Source: Pedobacter yonginensis
GTDB lineage: Bacteria > Bacteroidota > Bacteroidia > Sphingobacteriales > Sphingobacteriaceae
Assembly: GCF_003173595.1 (NCBI RefSeq)
Contig: NZ_QGNZ01000001.1
Coordinates: 62,001 to 126,000 of the forward strand
Length of the DNA stretch: 64,000 bases
Direction: 5' to 3'
Every line of letters begins with the position of its first letter. Position 1 is the first letter of the stretch. The notes under the pieces are model-generated. The model saw nothing but the letters and a program-made list of their open reading frames with translations. It made no database searches and was not told where the DNA came from. Of this stretch, positions 16,005 to 25,211 are shown piece by piece. Both the position numbers and the translations under genes were made by a program.

Positions 16005-16694
16005 TTACCGATTATTTGTATGAAATATGGGTTGCGAAACGAAATCGATTACTGTGCAGTAATTATAAGAGGGGTGGGGTTGAATGCTGACGCCCACCGT
16101 GTTGAGTTTATTTTTTTGATCGATAATGTTAAACCGATGGCCAAGTGATGGTACGCCGCAATCTAACAACAAGTGGCAAACAATATCAAGGCTTTTGGAG
16201 TAACCAAAATCAATATTTTCGCTCATCGATTTGTTGGGGAAGTATTTAGATAATCTTTTGGAAAATTGATCTCCGTTGCTACTTTCATGACTTGCTAAAT
16301 TATTTCTATTCAAATCAACAGCGTGGCCTTTACTTAAGGCAGTTAGTTTGTCGTCAGGAAAAAATAAGGGTAAATTTTTAACGCCCTGTAAGTGTTTAAG
16401 TAGTGAGGTGTAATATGAATTTGTGCGGGTAATTTTGAGTTCGTCGTAATTTCGGTATTGCTTTACGTTGGCGTTGTATTGGTTGATGTAATCTTCTAAA
16501 AAGGTGTAATAAAATTTTTGCCCGTCTAAACGGATTAAATTCATGTAAAGAATTACCCCTTTTTCTTCCTCGCTTAAATAACTCACGGCGCCAGCGGTGT
16601 TTGCCTTTCTAATTTCGGCATCCGTCCATTGCTGCGATTTAGAAATTGAGGCAAAAAATAAAATAAAGATGCCTGTTAAAATAAAGCGATACAT
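16005..16694 (-). CDS. Secreted CAP/SCP-domain protein
   Basis: Protein of 229 residues with a signal peptide of about 20 residues (ending SKSQ) and a CAP (cysteine-rich secretory protein/PR-1) fold. Visible marks are LSKGHAVDLNRNNLASHES (the conserved HxxxM-like helix), the SENIDFGY phrase near residue 160, and GHRFNIIDQKNKLNTVGV (the GHxxNI... phrase). Function is unknown; bacterial CAP proteins are usually envelope-associated. Confidence 0.78.
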   Translation of the reverse strand: MYRFILTGIFILFFASISKSQQWTDAEIRKANTAGAVSYLSEEEKGVILYMNLIRLDGQKFYYTFLEDYINQYNANVKQYRNYDELKITRTNSYYTSLLKHLQGVKNLPLFFPDDKLTALSKGHAVDLNRNNLASHESSNGDQFSKRLSKYFPNKSMSENIDFGYSKSLDIVCHLLLDCGVPSLGHRFNIIDQKNKLNTVGVSIQPHPSYNYCTVIDFVSQPIFHTNNR

Positions 16695-16806
16695 ACGTGT
16701 GTTTCTTGGATAACGCCAATTGAAAGTATTTATTTTTAGTAGGCTAGTTTAAACTTATCCTTTAACGAAATATTTCAAAAATCTTAAGGAACAAGACTAA
16801 ATGGGG

Positions 16807-16918
16807 TAAAGACCAAAGGAGAAAGGTGAAAGACTAAAGATTCGAAAGGAACCATAAAGAAACAAAAGAAACAGAAGTTTTGGTGCTTCTGCTTTGGTCT
16901 TTCACCACTCACCTTTAT
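16807..16918. repeat. Inverted heptamer blocks and hairpin
   Basis: This fills much of the 309-base gap upstream of the SH3/C40 gene. Left block: AAAGACC, AAAGGAG, AAAGGTG, AAAGACT, AAAGATT. The right block carries the same 7-base words inverted (CTTTGGTCTTT, CACCTTT). AAAGACCAAAG at 16808-16818 is a perfect inverted match to 16892-16902. Inside them CAGAAG at 16872-16877 pairs with CTTCTG at 16886-16891. The rest of the gap shows nothing recognisable. Confidence 0.6.
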
Positions 16919-17003
16919 TGTGAAAATGTATAGTAAGCAATTAGTTACATCATTAAAACCCGATTAAAGGGTATATGTGCTAATTTCAGCCTAATTTTAA
17001 GTA

Positions 17004-18197
17004 ATGAAAAAGCTAGGCGTTTTATTTAATATTTTACTAATTTCTTTTGCTCTACAGGCGCAGATTGACACCACCGCATTTAAGCAAATCTCAAAACAGA
17101 TACAAACCATATATGCGCCAGATAAACGGGCTATATATTTTAATATTCAATTTAAAGGCGATACTGTTTTAGCCGAAAGCACATCCGAATTGGTTTTGAG
17201 CCAGTGGAATGAAAAAGCGAAAAATGTGAGGGGACTAAAGGTAAGTGCTTCTTTACCAGATAAATCCTTGAATGGAATGGAGTATGGTTTGGCTAATTTA
17301 TCGGTTTGCAACAACAGGTCTATGCCTCAAAATTCGGCAGAAATGATGACGCAAATGCTTTTGGGTACGCCCGTGCAGGTGTTAAAGAAACAGGGTGGCT
17401 TTTATTTGGTTCGGACGCCTGACAACTATCTATCTTGGACGGATGCAACCGCTGTAAGCCTAATGAGTAGAAAAGCTTGGGAAGATTGGAAAGAGGCAAA
17501 TAGAATTATTTTTACCGAAGATTTTGGCCATGCGCTTAGCACAACTCACGTAAATTCGGAGCGGGTTTCTGATTTGGTGAAAGGAAATATTTTGGAGGTA
17601 ATTGGTGCTGATCGGCGTTTTTATAAAGTTGTTTTTCCAGATAAACGCGTAGGATTTGTTAAAAAAAACGAAGCTAAACGATTTGCAGATTGGCTGAAAA
17701 CTCCGAATCCAGATGCTGAATTGGTTTTGAAAACGGCAAAAACCTTAATTGGAGTACCCTATTTATGGGGTGGAACATCTGTTAAAGGGGTAGATTGCAG
17801 TGGCTTTACCAAAACCAGTTATTTTTTAAATGGAATTGTAATCCCGAGAGACGCTTCTCAACAAGCTTTAGTTGGGGAAGATGTAGAGGTGTTGGAAAAT
17901 GATTCCATCAGCATCTCGAAATGTTTAAAAAACTTGAAGCCGGGCGATTTATTATTTTTTGCAGCAGCTAAACTCCGTGGTGTAAAGGGTGGAAGGGTAA
18001 CACATACCGCCATTTATATGGGCGATGGCACATTTATACAGGCAGCAGGGATGGTGAGAATTAATAGCTTAAAACCAGATGCAATTAATTTTGATGAACG
18101 TGAAAGCAAAACCTTAGTAAGCGCAAAGCGATATTTAAACCAAATTGGCCAAGCAGAAATTTCGAGAGTTGATCAACACAAGTGGTATGTAAATTGA
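17004..18197 (+). CDS. SH3-domain and NlpC/P60 cell-wall peptidase
   Basis: Secreted protein of 397 residues. It has a signal peptide (hydrophobic to about residue 19, then LQAQ), two SH3-like modules in about residues 85-235 and a C-terminal NlpC/P60 domain from about 245. The catalytic cysteine is in GVDCSGFTK and the histidine in VTHTAIYMGDG. The architecture matches the dipeptidyl-peptidase VI/YkfC type that trims peptidoglycan-derived peptides. It ends in a shared hairpin with the convergent SDR gene. Confidence 0.9.
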   Translation: MKKLGVLFNILLISFALQAQIDTTAFKQISKQIQTIYAPDKRAIYFNIQFKGDTVLAESTSELVLSQWNEKAKNVRGLKVSASLPDKSLNGMEYGLANLSVCNNRSMPQNSAEMMTQMLLGTPVQVLKKQGGFYLVRTPDNYLSWTDATAVSLMSRKAWEDWKEANRIIFTEDFGHALSTTHVNSERVSDLVKGNILEVIGADRRFYKVVFPDKRVGFVKKNEAKRFADWLKTPNPDAELVLKTAKTLIGVPYLWGGTSVKGVDCSGFTKTSYFLNGIVIPRDASQQALVGEDVEVLENDSISISKCLKNLKPGDLLFFAAAKLRGVKGGRVTHTAIYMGDGTFIQAAGMVRINSLKPDAINFDERESKTLVSAKRYLNQIGQAEISRVDQHKWYVN

Positions 18198-18202
18198 CAT
18201 GA

Positions 18203-18250
18203 ATATTTGAGCTTGTCGAGAACTCAATTGCATCCCGACAAGCTCAATAT
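18203..18250. terminator. Strong hairpin between convergent genes
   Basis: GAGCTTGTCG (within 18203-18218) pairs perfectly with CGACAAGCTC (within 18236-18250), and the stem extends through ATATT/AATAT with one bulge. It sits between the stop codons of the C40 gene (plus) and the SDR gene (minus), so it probably ends both transcripts. The words AGCTTGTCGA and CGACAAGCT are common in intergenic palindromes. Confidence 0.75.
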
Positions 18251-18261
18251 GAATTGAAATT

Positions 18262-19026
18262 TTAGATGAACATTCCGCCAGATGCTTCAATGCGCTGAGC
18301 ATTAATCCATCTTGCATCTTCCGTACATAAAAAGGCAACAACGCCACCAATGTCATCTGGCAAACCCACGCGTCCTAATGCAGTTTGAGAAGCAATCACG
18401 GCATTTAGCTGAGCATTATCTCTAACGGCTCCACCACCGAAATCGGTTTCAATGGCGCCCGGGGCAACAATGTTCGATTTGATTCCTCTTGATCCCAATT
18501 CTTTAGCCTGATATTTGGTTAAAGTTTCCATAGCGCCTTTCATGGATGCATAAGCTGCGTAACCTGGCAAAGCAAAGCGAGCGAGTCCAGAAGAAACGTT
18601 AATAATGCCACCGCCATCGTTAAGCAAGGCCAATGCTTTTTGAGTCAGGAAAAAAGCTCCTTTTAAATGGGTATTTACTAAAGTGTCGAATTGTTCTTCA
18701 GTTGTTTCTGCAAATGAAGCGTGAACCCCAATTCCAGCGTTATTGATTAAAAAATCAAATTTCTCTGCATTAAAAACTGACTCCAAAGTTGCTTTAACTT
18801 CGCTAAAAAAATGGTCGAAACTTTTGGTGTCGGCAACATTGAGTTGAAGTGCAGCAGCTTTTACACCCATTTTTGTAATTTCCTGAACCGTTTGCGCTGC
18901 ATCTTCTTTTTTCGATTGATAAGTAATGATGACATCAATCCCTTTTGAGGCAATTTTTAGTGCCGCATTTTTTCCTAGTCCTCGGCTTCCGCCAGTAATT
19001 AGGGCAATTTTATTTTGTGTTTCCAT
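18262..19026 (-). CDS. SDR-family oxidoreductase
   Basis: Short-chain dehydrogenase of 254 residues. It has ITGGSRGLGKN at residues 9-19, NNAG near residue 96 and an active-site YASMK near residue 160, with the serine in INVSSGLA. It is of the FabG-like type and the substrate is unknown. The AraC-type regulator gene lies 86 bases upstream on the same strand, so the pair is probably co-regulated. Confidence 0.88.
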   Translation of the reverse strand: METQNKIALITGGSRGLGKNAALKIASKGIDVIITYQSKKEDAAQTVQEITKMGVKAAALQLNVADTKSFDHFFSEVKATLESVFNAEKFDFLINNAGIGVHASFAETTEEQFDTLVNTHLKGAFFLTQKALALLNDGGGIINVSSGLARFALPGYAAYASMKGAMETLTKYQAKELGSRGIKSNIVAPGAIETDFGGGAVRDNAQLNAVIASQTALGRVGLPDDIGGVVAFLCTEDARWINAQRIEASGGMFI

Positions 19027-19112
19027 TTTCTTTTAATTGATTAAACAAAAGTACTGCGAAAATGGGTTGAAAAATGGTGATGGCTTAAGTAAAAATGGTG
19101 AGTAGTTAAGTT

Positions 19113-19520
19113 TTATGTGGTGATTGGTTCCGTTTGTTGTGCCAAGGCCTCAAAATAAGCCTCTCGGTATTGCTTAGGGGTTTGACCCGCAAAGTGTTTA
19201 AAGAATTTGGTGAAATTAGATGGATCGTAAGTTAATGTTCGTGCAATTTCGGAGATGGGCATATTCCCTTTTTTCAACATCGATTTTGAAATTTCCATCA
19301 ACCGTTCTTCAAAAAAGAAACATGGCGAATGGCCAGTTGCCGCCTTAATGGTATTGCTTAAATGGGTTGGGTGAACATGAATTAAATCTGCAAAATCTCT
19401 AACCTCGAACATTTCCGTGGCACGACCAGAAATTACATCATCTAAATGCTTATCCAGCTCTTTTAAATAATCTGCTGCTATTTCGTGCCTGCGGGCAAAG
19501 AATTTCTGAGGAATGTTCAT
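19113..19520 (-). CDS. AraC-type helix-turn-helix regulator, DNA-binding domain only
   Basis: Protein of 135 residues, almost all of it an AraC C-terminal DNA-binding domain. The first helix-turn-helix lies around FADLIHVHPTHLSNTIKAAT and the second around ISEIARTLTYDPSNFTKFFK, followed by the QTPKQYRE signature. There is no N-terminal sensing domain, so it may respond through a partner, by abundance, or to a ligand bound at the short N-terminus. The likely target is the SDR gene directly downstream. Confidence 0.88.
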   Translation of the reverse strand: MNIPQKFFARRHEIAADYLKELDKHLDDVISGRATEMFEVRDFADLIHVHPTHLSNTIKAATGHSPCFFFEERLMEISKSMLKKGNMPISEIARTLTYDPSNFTKFFKHFAGQTPKQYREAYFEALAQQTEPITT

Positions 19521-19642
19521 CTTGATGATTTTGAGGTTTGAACAAATATAAAACTCAAAGCATCTATTCTCAAATTTGCTTAATCCAATTGAGTTATTTT
19601 GACTATTAAATTATTTCATTTTTTATCGTTATTGACTAAAAC

Positions 19643-20281
19643 TTACTCAACAGCACGCTCAAAAAGTTCCTTTGCTTTGATAAATGTAGCAGTGGTTTTA
19701 ATTTCAGGGAACGTTTTTAAGTACAGGTCTGGCGCTTGGCATGTATAGATCTTTAGTCCATCATTCCGGGTTATTGCAAAATAATAGGTGCTTGCATCTA
19801 CAACTTGAAACCTGCGAATTCGATGGGCAACGATTACAACTGAATCCTTATTTAAAAAATCCTCCGATTGAATTTTTGGTTTGATTTCTCTTATGTTTAA
19901 TGAATCGTTTTGAATTGACCAAAAATCGATGGCGGTTAAATCATCCATCAACTTTAGCGCCTTTTTGCTTTCGAAAGATGCAATTTTGATTTTTGGCTTG
20001 GTAGATGGATTACTACGATCATCTGGAACTTGCAGTATTATTTTTTTCCAAGTTTTATTTTTTAAAGCCAGCACTTCAATGGTTGTAACATTTCCAATAT
20101 TCCATCCTCCCTCAACATAAAAGGCAATGGTAAAATCGTATTTATTTTTCAAATACTCGTATGGTTTAGCATAGCTGTCTTGAAATTCAAGTCGGTGCAC
20201 CGTTTTTTCGAGAACTTGAGCATTTGCGGTTATTAAATTAAGGGAAAGGAAAAGGATAGTTAGTTTTGCTAAGTTCTTCAT
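19643..20281 (-). CDS. Exported hypothetical protein
   Basis: Protein of 212 residues with a signal peptide (about residues 1-21, TANAQ) and no other membrane segment. The mature part is mixed alpha/beta, with several lysine-rich segments and no motif I can name. A terminator-like hairpin at 20324-20344 ends the upstream glycyl-tRNA synthetase transcript, so this gene probably has its own promoter. Confidence 0.6.
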   Translation of the reverse strand: MKNLAKLTILFLSLNLITANAQVLEKTVHRLEFQDSYAKPYEYLKNKYDFTIAFYVEGGWNIGNVTTIEVLALKNKTWKKIILQVPDDRSNPSTKPKIKIASFESKKALKLMDDLTAIDFWSIQNDSLNIREIKPKIQSEDFLNKDSVVIVAHRIRRFQVVDASTYYFAITRNDGLKIYTCQAPDLYLKTFPEIKTTATFIKAKELFERAVE

Positions 20282-20315
20282 ATTAATTTAGATGAAATGT
20301 AACAGTCTATTCCAT

Positions 20316-20344
20316 AAAAAAAACCACGAGTATCTTACTCGTGG
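20316..20344 (-). terminator. Intrinsic terminator of glycyl-tRNA synthetase
   Basis: Perfect 9-base stem CCACGAGTA at 20324-20332 with TACTCGTGG at 20336-20344 around a 3-base loop. On the minus strand it is followed by an uninterrupted T-run of eight bases. This is a textbook intrinsic terminator for the gene ending at 20380. Confidence 0.92.
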
Positions 20345-20379
20345 CTTAATTTTACAAAAACCAGATGGATTACCAAGCT

Positions 20380-22023
20380 TTAAGCCAAAAGTGTTTTCCA
20401 GCTTACAGCCTTACCCACAATATCGGCTAAATCAGCAATGGCTACACGTTCTTGTTCCATGCTGTCGCGGTGGCGAATGGTAACCGTGTTGTCTTCTAAA
20501 CTTTGGTGGTCGATGGTGATACAGAAAGGCGTACCTACCGCATCTTGACGGCGATAACGTTTTCCAATTGCATCTTTTTCTTCGTAAATACAGTTGAAAT
20601 CGAATTTTAGGGTGTCCATAATTTCGCGTGCTTTTTCTGGTAAACCATCTTTTTTGGTCAATGGGAAAATAGCCACTTTGTATGGAGCCAAAGCAGGGTG
20701 CAAACGTAGCAAAGTACGACTGTCTTGTTTATCTTCGGTACTTAAATCTTGCTCTTCAAAGGCGTTAATCATCGTTAACAAAAACATACGGTCTAAACCA
20801 ATTGATGTTTCAATAACGTAAGGCACATAGTTTCCGTAAGGTTTACCTTCTTCGTTTAAATCGTTATCAAAATATTGCATTTTCTTGCCAGAAAATTCTT
20901 GATGTTGCGTTAAATCGAAATCTGTTCTGCTGTGAATGCCTTCTACCTCTTTGAAGCCGAAAGGGAATTCAAATTCAATATCGGTTGCTGCATTGGCATA
21001 GTGCGCCAATTTCACATGGTCATGATAGCGGTATTTTTCTGGCGAAGTGCCCAAAGCCTTATGCCATTTTAAACGTGCTTCTTTCCAATATTCAAACCAT
21101 TTCTTGTCTTCACCTGGGCGAACAAAAAATTGCATTTCCATTTGTTCGAACTCGCGCATCCGCATAATGAATTGGCGGGCAATTACCTCATTTCTAAAGG
21201 CTTTACCAATTTGCGCAATACCGAAAGGAATTTTCATTCTTCCCGATTTTTGTACGTTCAAAAAGTTTACGAAAATACCTTGTGCCGTTTCAGGGCGCAG
21301 ATAAACTTCATCGCTACCCTCTGCCATTGCACCGAATTGCGTACTAAACATCAAGTTAAACTGACGTACGTCCGTCCAGTTTGAGGTTTTAGAAATCGGG
21401 CAAATAACTTTATAGTCAACAATTAAATCTTTTAACTGTGCTAAGTTTTCTGATTTGAGTGCAAGGTTCATTTCCACCTCAAGGGTTAAGCCTTTTTTAA
21501 CAAATCTCCAACTTGCTTCATCAACAAATGGATATTTTTCGCTATCCAAAATTCCCGTTTCATCTTTAAAACTTGGAATCCAGCTTGCTTGCCCTTCATC
21601 ACTAAGCCCCAATATTTCTTGTTGAAATTCTTCAAATTTGGCTTTATTCTCTGCACTAAAGTTTGCCAACTCAGAATATAATTCATCAATTTTATTTTCC
21701 AGTAATTGATCAGCGCGATAACGTTTCTTCGAATCCTTATTGTCAATCATCGGGTCATTAAAACCATCCACGTGTCCGCTGGCTTTCCAAACTTTCGGGT
21801 GCATAAAAATTGCAGAATCAATGCCCACAATATTTTCATGCATCTGCACCATGGCTTTCCACCAGTAGGTTTTAATGTTATTCTTCAATTCGGCACCCAG
21901 TTGGCCATAATCGTAAACGGCACTTAAGCCATCATATATTTCGCTGCTTTGGAATACAAAACCATATTCTTTAGCGTGTGAGATTACATTTTTAAATTGT
22001 TCGTCGTTATTCTTTTGAGCCAT
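20380..22023 (-). CDS. glyQS: Glycine-tRNA ligase (homodimeric type)
   Basis: Class II aminoacyl-tRNA synthetase of 547 residues of the single-chain alpha2 type. The N-terminus carries the motif-1 area YDYGQLGAELKNNIKTYWW. The central part has the glycyl-specific segment VYLRPETAQGIFVNF and motif 2, GKAFRNEV. Motif 3 is in the region ETSIGLDRMFL. The C-terminal anticodon-binding domain begins near LAPYKVAIFPL. It charges tRNA-Gly. The -7 box TATCTTTG at 22032-22039 is only 8 bases before the ATG. Confidence 0.97.
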   Translation of the reverse strand: MAQKNNDEQFKNVISHAKEYGFVFQSSEIYDGLSAVYDYGQLGAELKNNIKTYWWKAMVQMHENIVGIDSAIFMHPKVWKASGHVDGFNDPMIDNKDSKKRYRADQLLENKIDELYSELANFSAENKAKFEEFQQEILGLSDEGQASWIPSFKDETGILDSEKYPFVDEASWRFVKKGLTLEVEMNLALKSENLAQLKDLIVDYKVICPISKTSNWTDVRQFNLMFSTQFGAMAEGSDEVYLRPETAQGIFVNFLNVQKSGRMKIPFGIAQIGKAFRNEVIARQFIMRMREFEQMEMQFFVRPGEDKKWFEYWKEARLKWHKALGTSPEKYRYHDHVKLAHYANAATDIEFEFPFGFKEVEGIHSRTDFDLTQHQEFSGKKMQYFDNDLNEEGKPYGNYVPYVIETSIGLDRMFLLTMINAFEEQDLSTEDKQDSRTLLRLHPALAPYKVAIFPLTKKDGLPEKAREIMDTLKFDFNCIYEEKDAIGKRYRRQDAVGTPFCITIDHQSLEDNTVTIRHRDSMEQERVAIADLADIVGKAVSWKTLLA

Positions 22024-22031
22024 AATGCTGG

Positions 22032-22039
22032 CAAAGATA
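22032..22039 (-). promoter_or_regulatory. -7 box TATCTTTG of glyQS
   Basis: Exact TAnnTTTG match on the minus strand with 8 bases between its G and the ATG at 22023, implying a very short leader. Confidence 0.65.
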
Positions 22040-22187
22040 ATAAATAAGGTAAAAGGTTTAGGCTGTGATGTTCAGGAATGTGGAATTTAAAGTATCATAT
22101 GCGATAATTGTTTAAAATGGCGTCGATGAAGGTTTAGTGCCTATGGCTTCGAATTGCATTTTGAAGCTGATGTGTTCTATTTTTTTC

Positions 22188-22195
22188 TATTTTTG
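22188..22195 (+). promoter_or_regulatory. -7 box TATTTTTG of the GDPD gene
   Basis: Exact TAnnTTTG match whose G is followed by only four bases before the ATG at 22200. With the usual distance to the transcription start the mRNA would begin at or next to the start codon. Confidence 0.65.
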
Positions 22196-22199
22196 AATC

Positions 22200-23120
22200 A
22201 TGAAATTTTATCAATTTCTTTTTCTGGGTTTGTTGGCCATTTTTGCATCATGCAAGCCCGAAGAAAAAGTTCATCACTATATTAAGTTTAACAAAACTGC
22301 CGATTTATACCAATTCTTAAAATGGTCTGCCGAAAATCGTTTTCCATTAATTAGTGCCCATCGTGGTGGCCCAATGCCAGGTTTTCCCGAAAATTGTATT
22401 GAAACTTTTAATAATGCCACCACCTATAATCCCCTAATTATCGAATTTGATATTGCTTATAGCAAAGATTCTGTACTGGTTATTATGCATGATGATAAAC
22501 TCGATAGAACTTCTACAGGTAAGGGTGCGATAGGCAATTACACTTATGAAGAATTAACGACTTTTAATTTAAAAGATAATGATGGTAAGGTAACGGATTA
22601 TAAAATCCCTACGTTAGACAGCGTTTTAAGCTGGAGTAAGGGCAAAGTCCTTCTGACTATCGATCTTAAAAGAGGGGTTTCTTATGCCAAAGTGATTCAA
22701 AAAGTTAGGCAATACAAAGTAGAAAGTAATTCCATCATCATCACTTATAATGCAAATCAAGCTAGAGAAGTCCACCAATTGGCGCCCGAGTTGATGATTT
22801 CGGCCTCCGTTCAACAAAAATCAGATTTGAAAAGATTAAATGCCCTTGGCATTCCGAACAATAGAATTGTGGCTTTTGTAGGCGTTAGTGCATCGGAGAA
22901 GGAATTTTATCAATATCTTCATAATAAAGGGATTACAACCATTTTAGGTACAATGGGCAACATCGATAAAAGTGCTTTAACGAAGCCAGCCAAGTTGGTT
23001 TATTATCATTTGGTCAATAACGGGGCAGATATTTTATCGAGCGATAATTTACCACAAGCTTCCGAGCAATTGAATAAATTTCGATATAATAAGAAGCTGA
23101 GTTCTGAATTCGTTAATTAA
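22200..23120 (+). CDS. Glycerophosphodiester phosphodiesterase family lipoprotein
   Basis: Protein of 306 residues with a lipoprotein signal (hydrophobic stretch ending in IFASC, C19). The GDPD domain starts at about residue 48: SAHRGGPMPGFPENCIETF carries the catalytic HR and an ExxxxF metal region, and EFDIAYSKD plus VIMHDDKLDRTSTG give the second histidine and metal acids. It should release sn-glycerol 3-phosphate from deacylated phospholipids in the periplasm or at the outer membrane. Confidence 0.9.
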   Translation: MKFYQFLFLGLLAIFASCKPEEKVHHYIKFNKTADLYQFLKWSAENRFPLISAHRGGPMPGFPENCIETFNNATTYNPLIIEFDIAYSKDSVLVIMHDDKLDRTSTGKGAIGNYTYEELTTFNLKDNDGKVTDYKIPTLDSVLSWSKGKVLLTIDLKRGVSYAKVIQKVRQYKVESNSIIITYNANQAREVHQLAPELMISASVQQKSDLKRLNALGIPNNRIVAFVGVSASEKEFYQYLHNKGITTILGTMGNIDKSALTKPAKLVYYHLVNNGADILSSDNLPQASEQLNKFRYNKKLSSEFVN

Positions 23121-23159
23121 ATAGTTTTGCTCCAGCCAGTTCATCAATAAATCCAAAAC

Positions 23160-23867
23160 ATGAGTATTTCAGTTAAAAATCTTTCTAAACATTACGACAA
23201 ACAAAAGGCGGTAGATGCAATCAGTTTTGAAGCCAAACCTGGTCGTATATTAGGTTTTTTAGGTCCGAATGGTGCGGGGAAATCCACCACAATGCGCATG
23301 TTAACAGGCTACCTAGATCCTACTTTGGGCGAAGCGGAGATTTGTGGAAGAATTATCTCAACCCAGGCTATTGAGGCTAAAAAGCATATTGGCTACCTAC
23401 CAGAAAATACACCGCTTTATTTAGATATGTATGTGAAGGAGTTTTTGAATTTTGTTGGTGATGCGTATCAATTATCCAATCTATCGGCCAGAGTAGAAGA
23501 GGTAATTAAACAGGTGGGCCTAACGCCAGAGCAGCATAAAAAAATCGGAATGCTTTCTAAAGGCTATCGCCAACGGGTAGGTTTGGCACAGGCTATTATT
23601 CACAATCCTGATGTTTTAATTTTGGATGAGCCTACATCGGGCTTAGATCCCAATCAATTGGTTGATATTCGAGCGTTGATTAAAGAACTTGGAAAAAATA
23701 AAACAGTGGTAATTTCGACGCACATTATGCAAGAGGTTGAAGCCATTTGCGATGACATCATCATTATTAGCAAAGGAAAAATTGTGGCGAATGATACTTT
23801 GGAAGGAATAAAAAATACACACCAAAACAGTTCGTTAGAAGATATTTTCAGAAAACTCACCGCTTAG
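23160..23867 (+). CDS. gldA: Gliding-motility ABC transporter ATPase GldA
   Basis: ABC ATPase of 235 residues. It has Walker A GPNGAGKST near residue 37, signature LSKGYRQRVG near 133 and Walker B VLILDEPTSGLDP near 153. Its place before gldF and gldG identifies it as the GldA subunit of the GldAFG transporter required for gliding in Flavobacterium. Gliding itself is not proven for this organism, since the secretion-motor genes gldKLMN are not in the window. The next gene starts 4 bases after its stop. Confidence 0.92.
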   Translation: MSISVKNLSKHYDKQKAVDAISFEAKPGRILGFLGPNGAGKSTTMRMLTGYLDPTLGEAEICGRIISTQAIEAKKHIGYLPENTPLYLDMYVKEFLNFVGDAYQLSNLSARVEEVIKQVGLTPEQHKKIGMLSKGYRQRVGLAQAIIHNPDVLILDEPTSGLDPNQLVDIRALIKELGKNKTVVISTHIMQEVEAICDDIIIISKGKIVANDTLEGIKNTHQNSSLEDIFRKLTA

Positions 23868-23871
23868 AAAT

Positions 23872-24411
23872 ATGAATCAGATCAAGTTTGTTTTAGTGCT
23901 GTTTATTTTTTCAGTTTCCATAAAAGTCCAAGCTCAAAATAATAGCTCGATTGGTGTCGGGGCTGAAATAGGTTTGCCTTCTGGAAATTTTACTTCGTTA
24001 AGTGGTATCGGCTTAGGCGCCTCATTAAAAGCCAATTTACCCATTTCGCAAAGCTTTGCCATAACCTTAAATGGTGGCATTATGAATTTCTTTGGCAAGC
24101 GTAATCAAATTATAAATATTAAAGACCTTACTTATTTACCAGCGAAGGCAGGTTTGAAATATCAATTAGGGGAAGGTTTTTATGCAGAAGGACAAATTGG
24201 GGCAGGCTTACCCTTAAACGAGGGGCAAAAGGCGCTTTTTATTTGGTCGCCTGGAATTGGAAATATATTTCGTATAGGAGGAAAAAATAAATTGGATTTG
24301 GGAATTAGGTATGAATCTTGGATGGGGAAGAATGATAACCAAATTATTTTAAACCGCACAAGCAGTAAAGGTTTTGTAGGTATTCGATTTGCCTATCTTT
24401 TCGGTTTATAA
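23872..24411 (+). CDS. Exported beta-barrel-like protein between gldA and gldF
   Basis: Protein of 179 residues with a signal peptide (to about residue 21, KVQAQ). It then has alternating glycine-rich beta strands (VGAEIGLPSGNFTS, LGASLKANLPIS) and a terminal aromatic strand ending GIRFAYLFGL. This is the layout of a small outer-membrane beta barrel. It starts 4 bases after gldA, so it is translationally coupled to it, which breaks the gldA-gldF-gldG order. Function unknown. Confidence 0.75.
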   Translation: MNQIKFVLVLFIFSVSIKVQAQNNSSIGVGAEIGLPSGNFTSLSGIGLGASLKANLPISQSFAITLNGGIMNFFGKRNQIINIKDLTYLPAKAGLKYQLGEGFYAEGQIGAGLPLNEGQKALFIWSPGIGNIFRIGGKNKLDLGIRYESWMGKNDNQIILNRTSSKGFVGIRFAYLFGL

Positions 24412-24485
24412 ATGAATAGAAACCGAACTTAGATTTTGACGATGTTTGATGGAATATTTATTTAACTTCGGAGTTTTAATAGCAT

Positions 24486-25211
24486 ATGTACGCAGTTTTT
24501 AAACGCGAATTATTTAGTTTCTTAAGTTCGATGGTTGCTTACATCACCATTGGGATATTTTTATTGGTTTCGAGCCTATTGCTTTGGTTTTTTCCAGATA
24601 CCTCACTGCTTGAGTATGGCTACGCAGAATTGAGTGGTTTTTTTAGCTTAGTGCCTTATCTTTTTATGTTTCTGATTCCGGCCATTACCATGCGTTCATT
24701 TGCTGAAGAAAGGAGAGAGGGTACCTACGAATTATTGGTAACCAAGCCCATAACGCTTTGGCAAATCATCGCAGCTAAGTATTTAGCAAGTTTGGTTTTA
24801 GTGTTATTTGCGCTTATGCCAACACTGGTTTATTGGTACTCCATTTCTAAATTGGGTTTTCCAGAGGGGAATGTCGATTCTGGAGCGGTAATTGGCTCAT
24901 ACTTAGGGCTATTTCTTTTAGGTTCGGCCTTTACATCTATAGGAATATTTGCGTCTGCACTCACCAAAAATCAGGTAATTGCCTTCGTCGTTTCAGCAGG
25001 CTTATGTGCCTTTGCATTTTTAGGCTTCGATTTTACAAGTCAGTTAATTGCGCTTCAAAAAATAGAAACTTTAGTTGTTGCCTTCGGAATTAACGAACAT
25101 TACATTTCGATAAGCAGAGGCGTGTTAGATACCAGAGACCTCTTGTATTTCATCACCTTCTCTGCTGTTTTTTTATGGTGTACCAGGTTAATCATGGGGG
25201 GGAAGAAATGA
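24486..25211 (+). CDS. gldF: Gliding-motility ABC transporter permease GldF
   Basis: ABC-2-type permease of 241 residues with six membrane segments. Visible is the conserved segment after the first two helices, MRSFAEERREGTYELLVTKP, typical of GldF/NosY-like permeases. Its stop codon overlaps the start of gldG in an ATGA arrangement (25208-25211), showing translational coupling. It works with GldA and GldG. Confidence 0.92.
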   Translation: MYAVFKRELFSFLSSMVAYITIGIFLLVSSLLLWFFPDTSLLEYGYAELSGFFSLVPYLFMFLIPAITMRSFAEERREGTYELLVTKPITLWQIIAAKYLASLVLVLFALMPTLVYWYSISKLGFPEGNVDSGAVIGSYLGLFLLGSAFTSIGIFASALTKNQVIAFVVSAGLCAFAFLGFDFTSQLIALQKIETLVVAFGINEHYISISRGVLDTRDLLYFITFSAVFLWCTRLIMGGKK

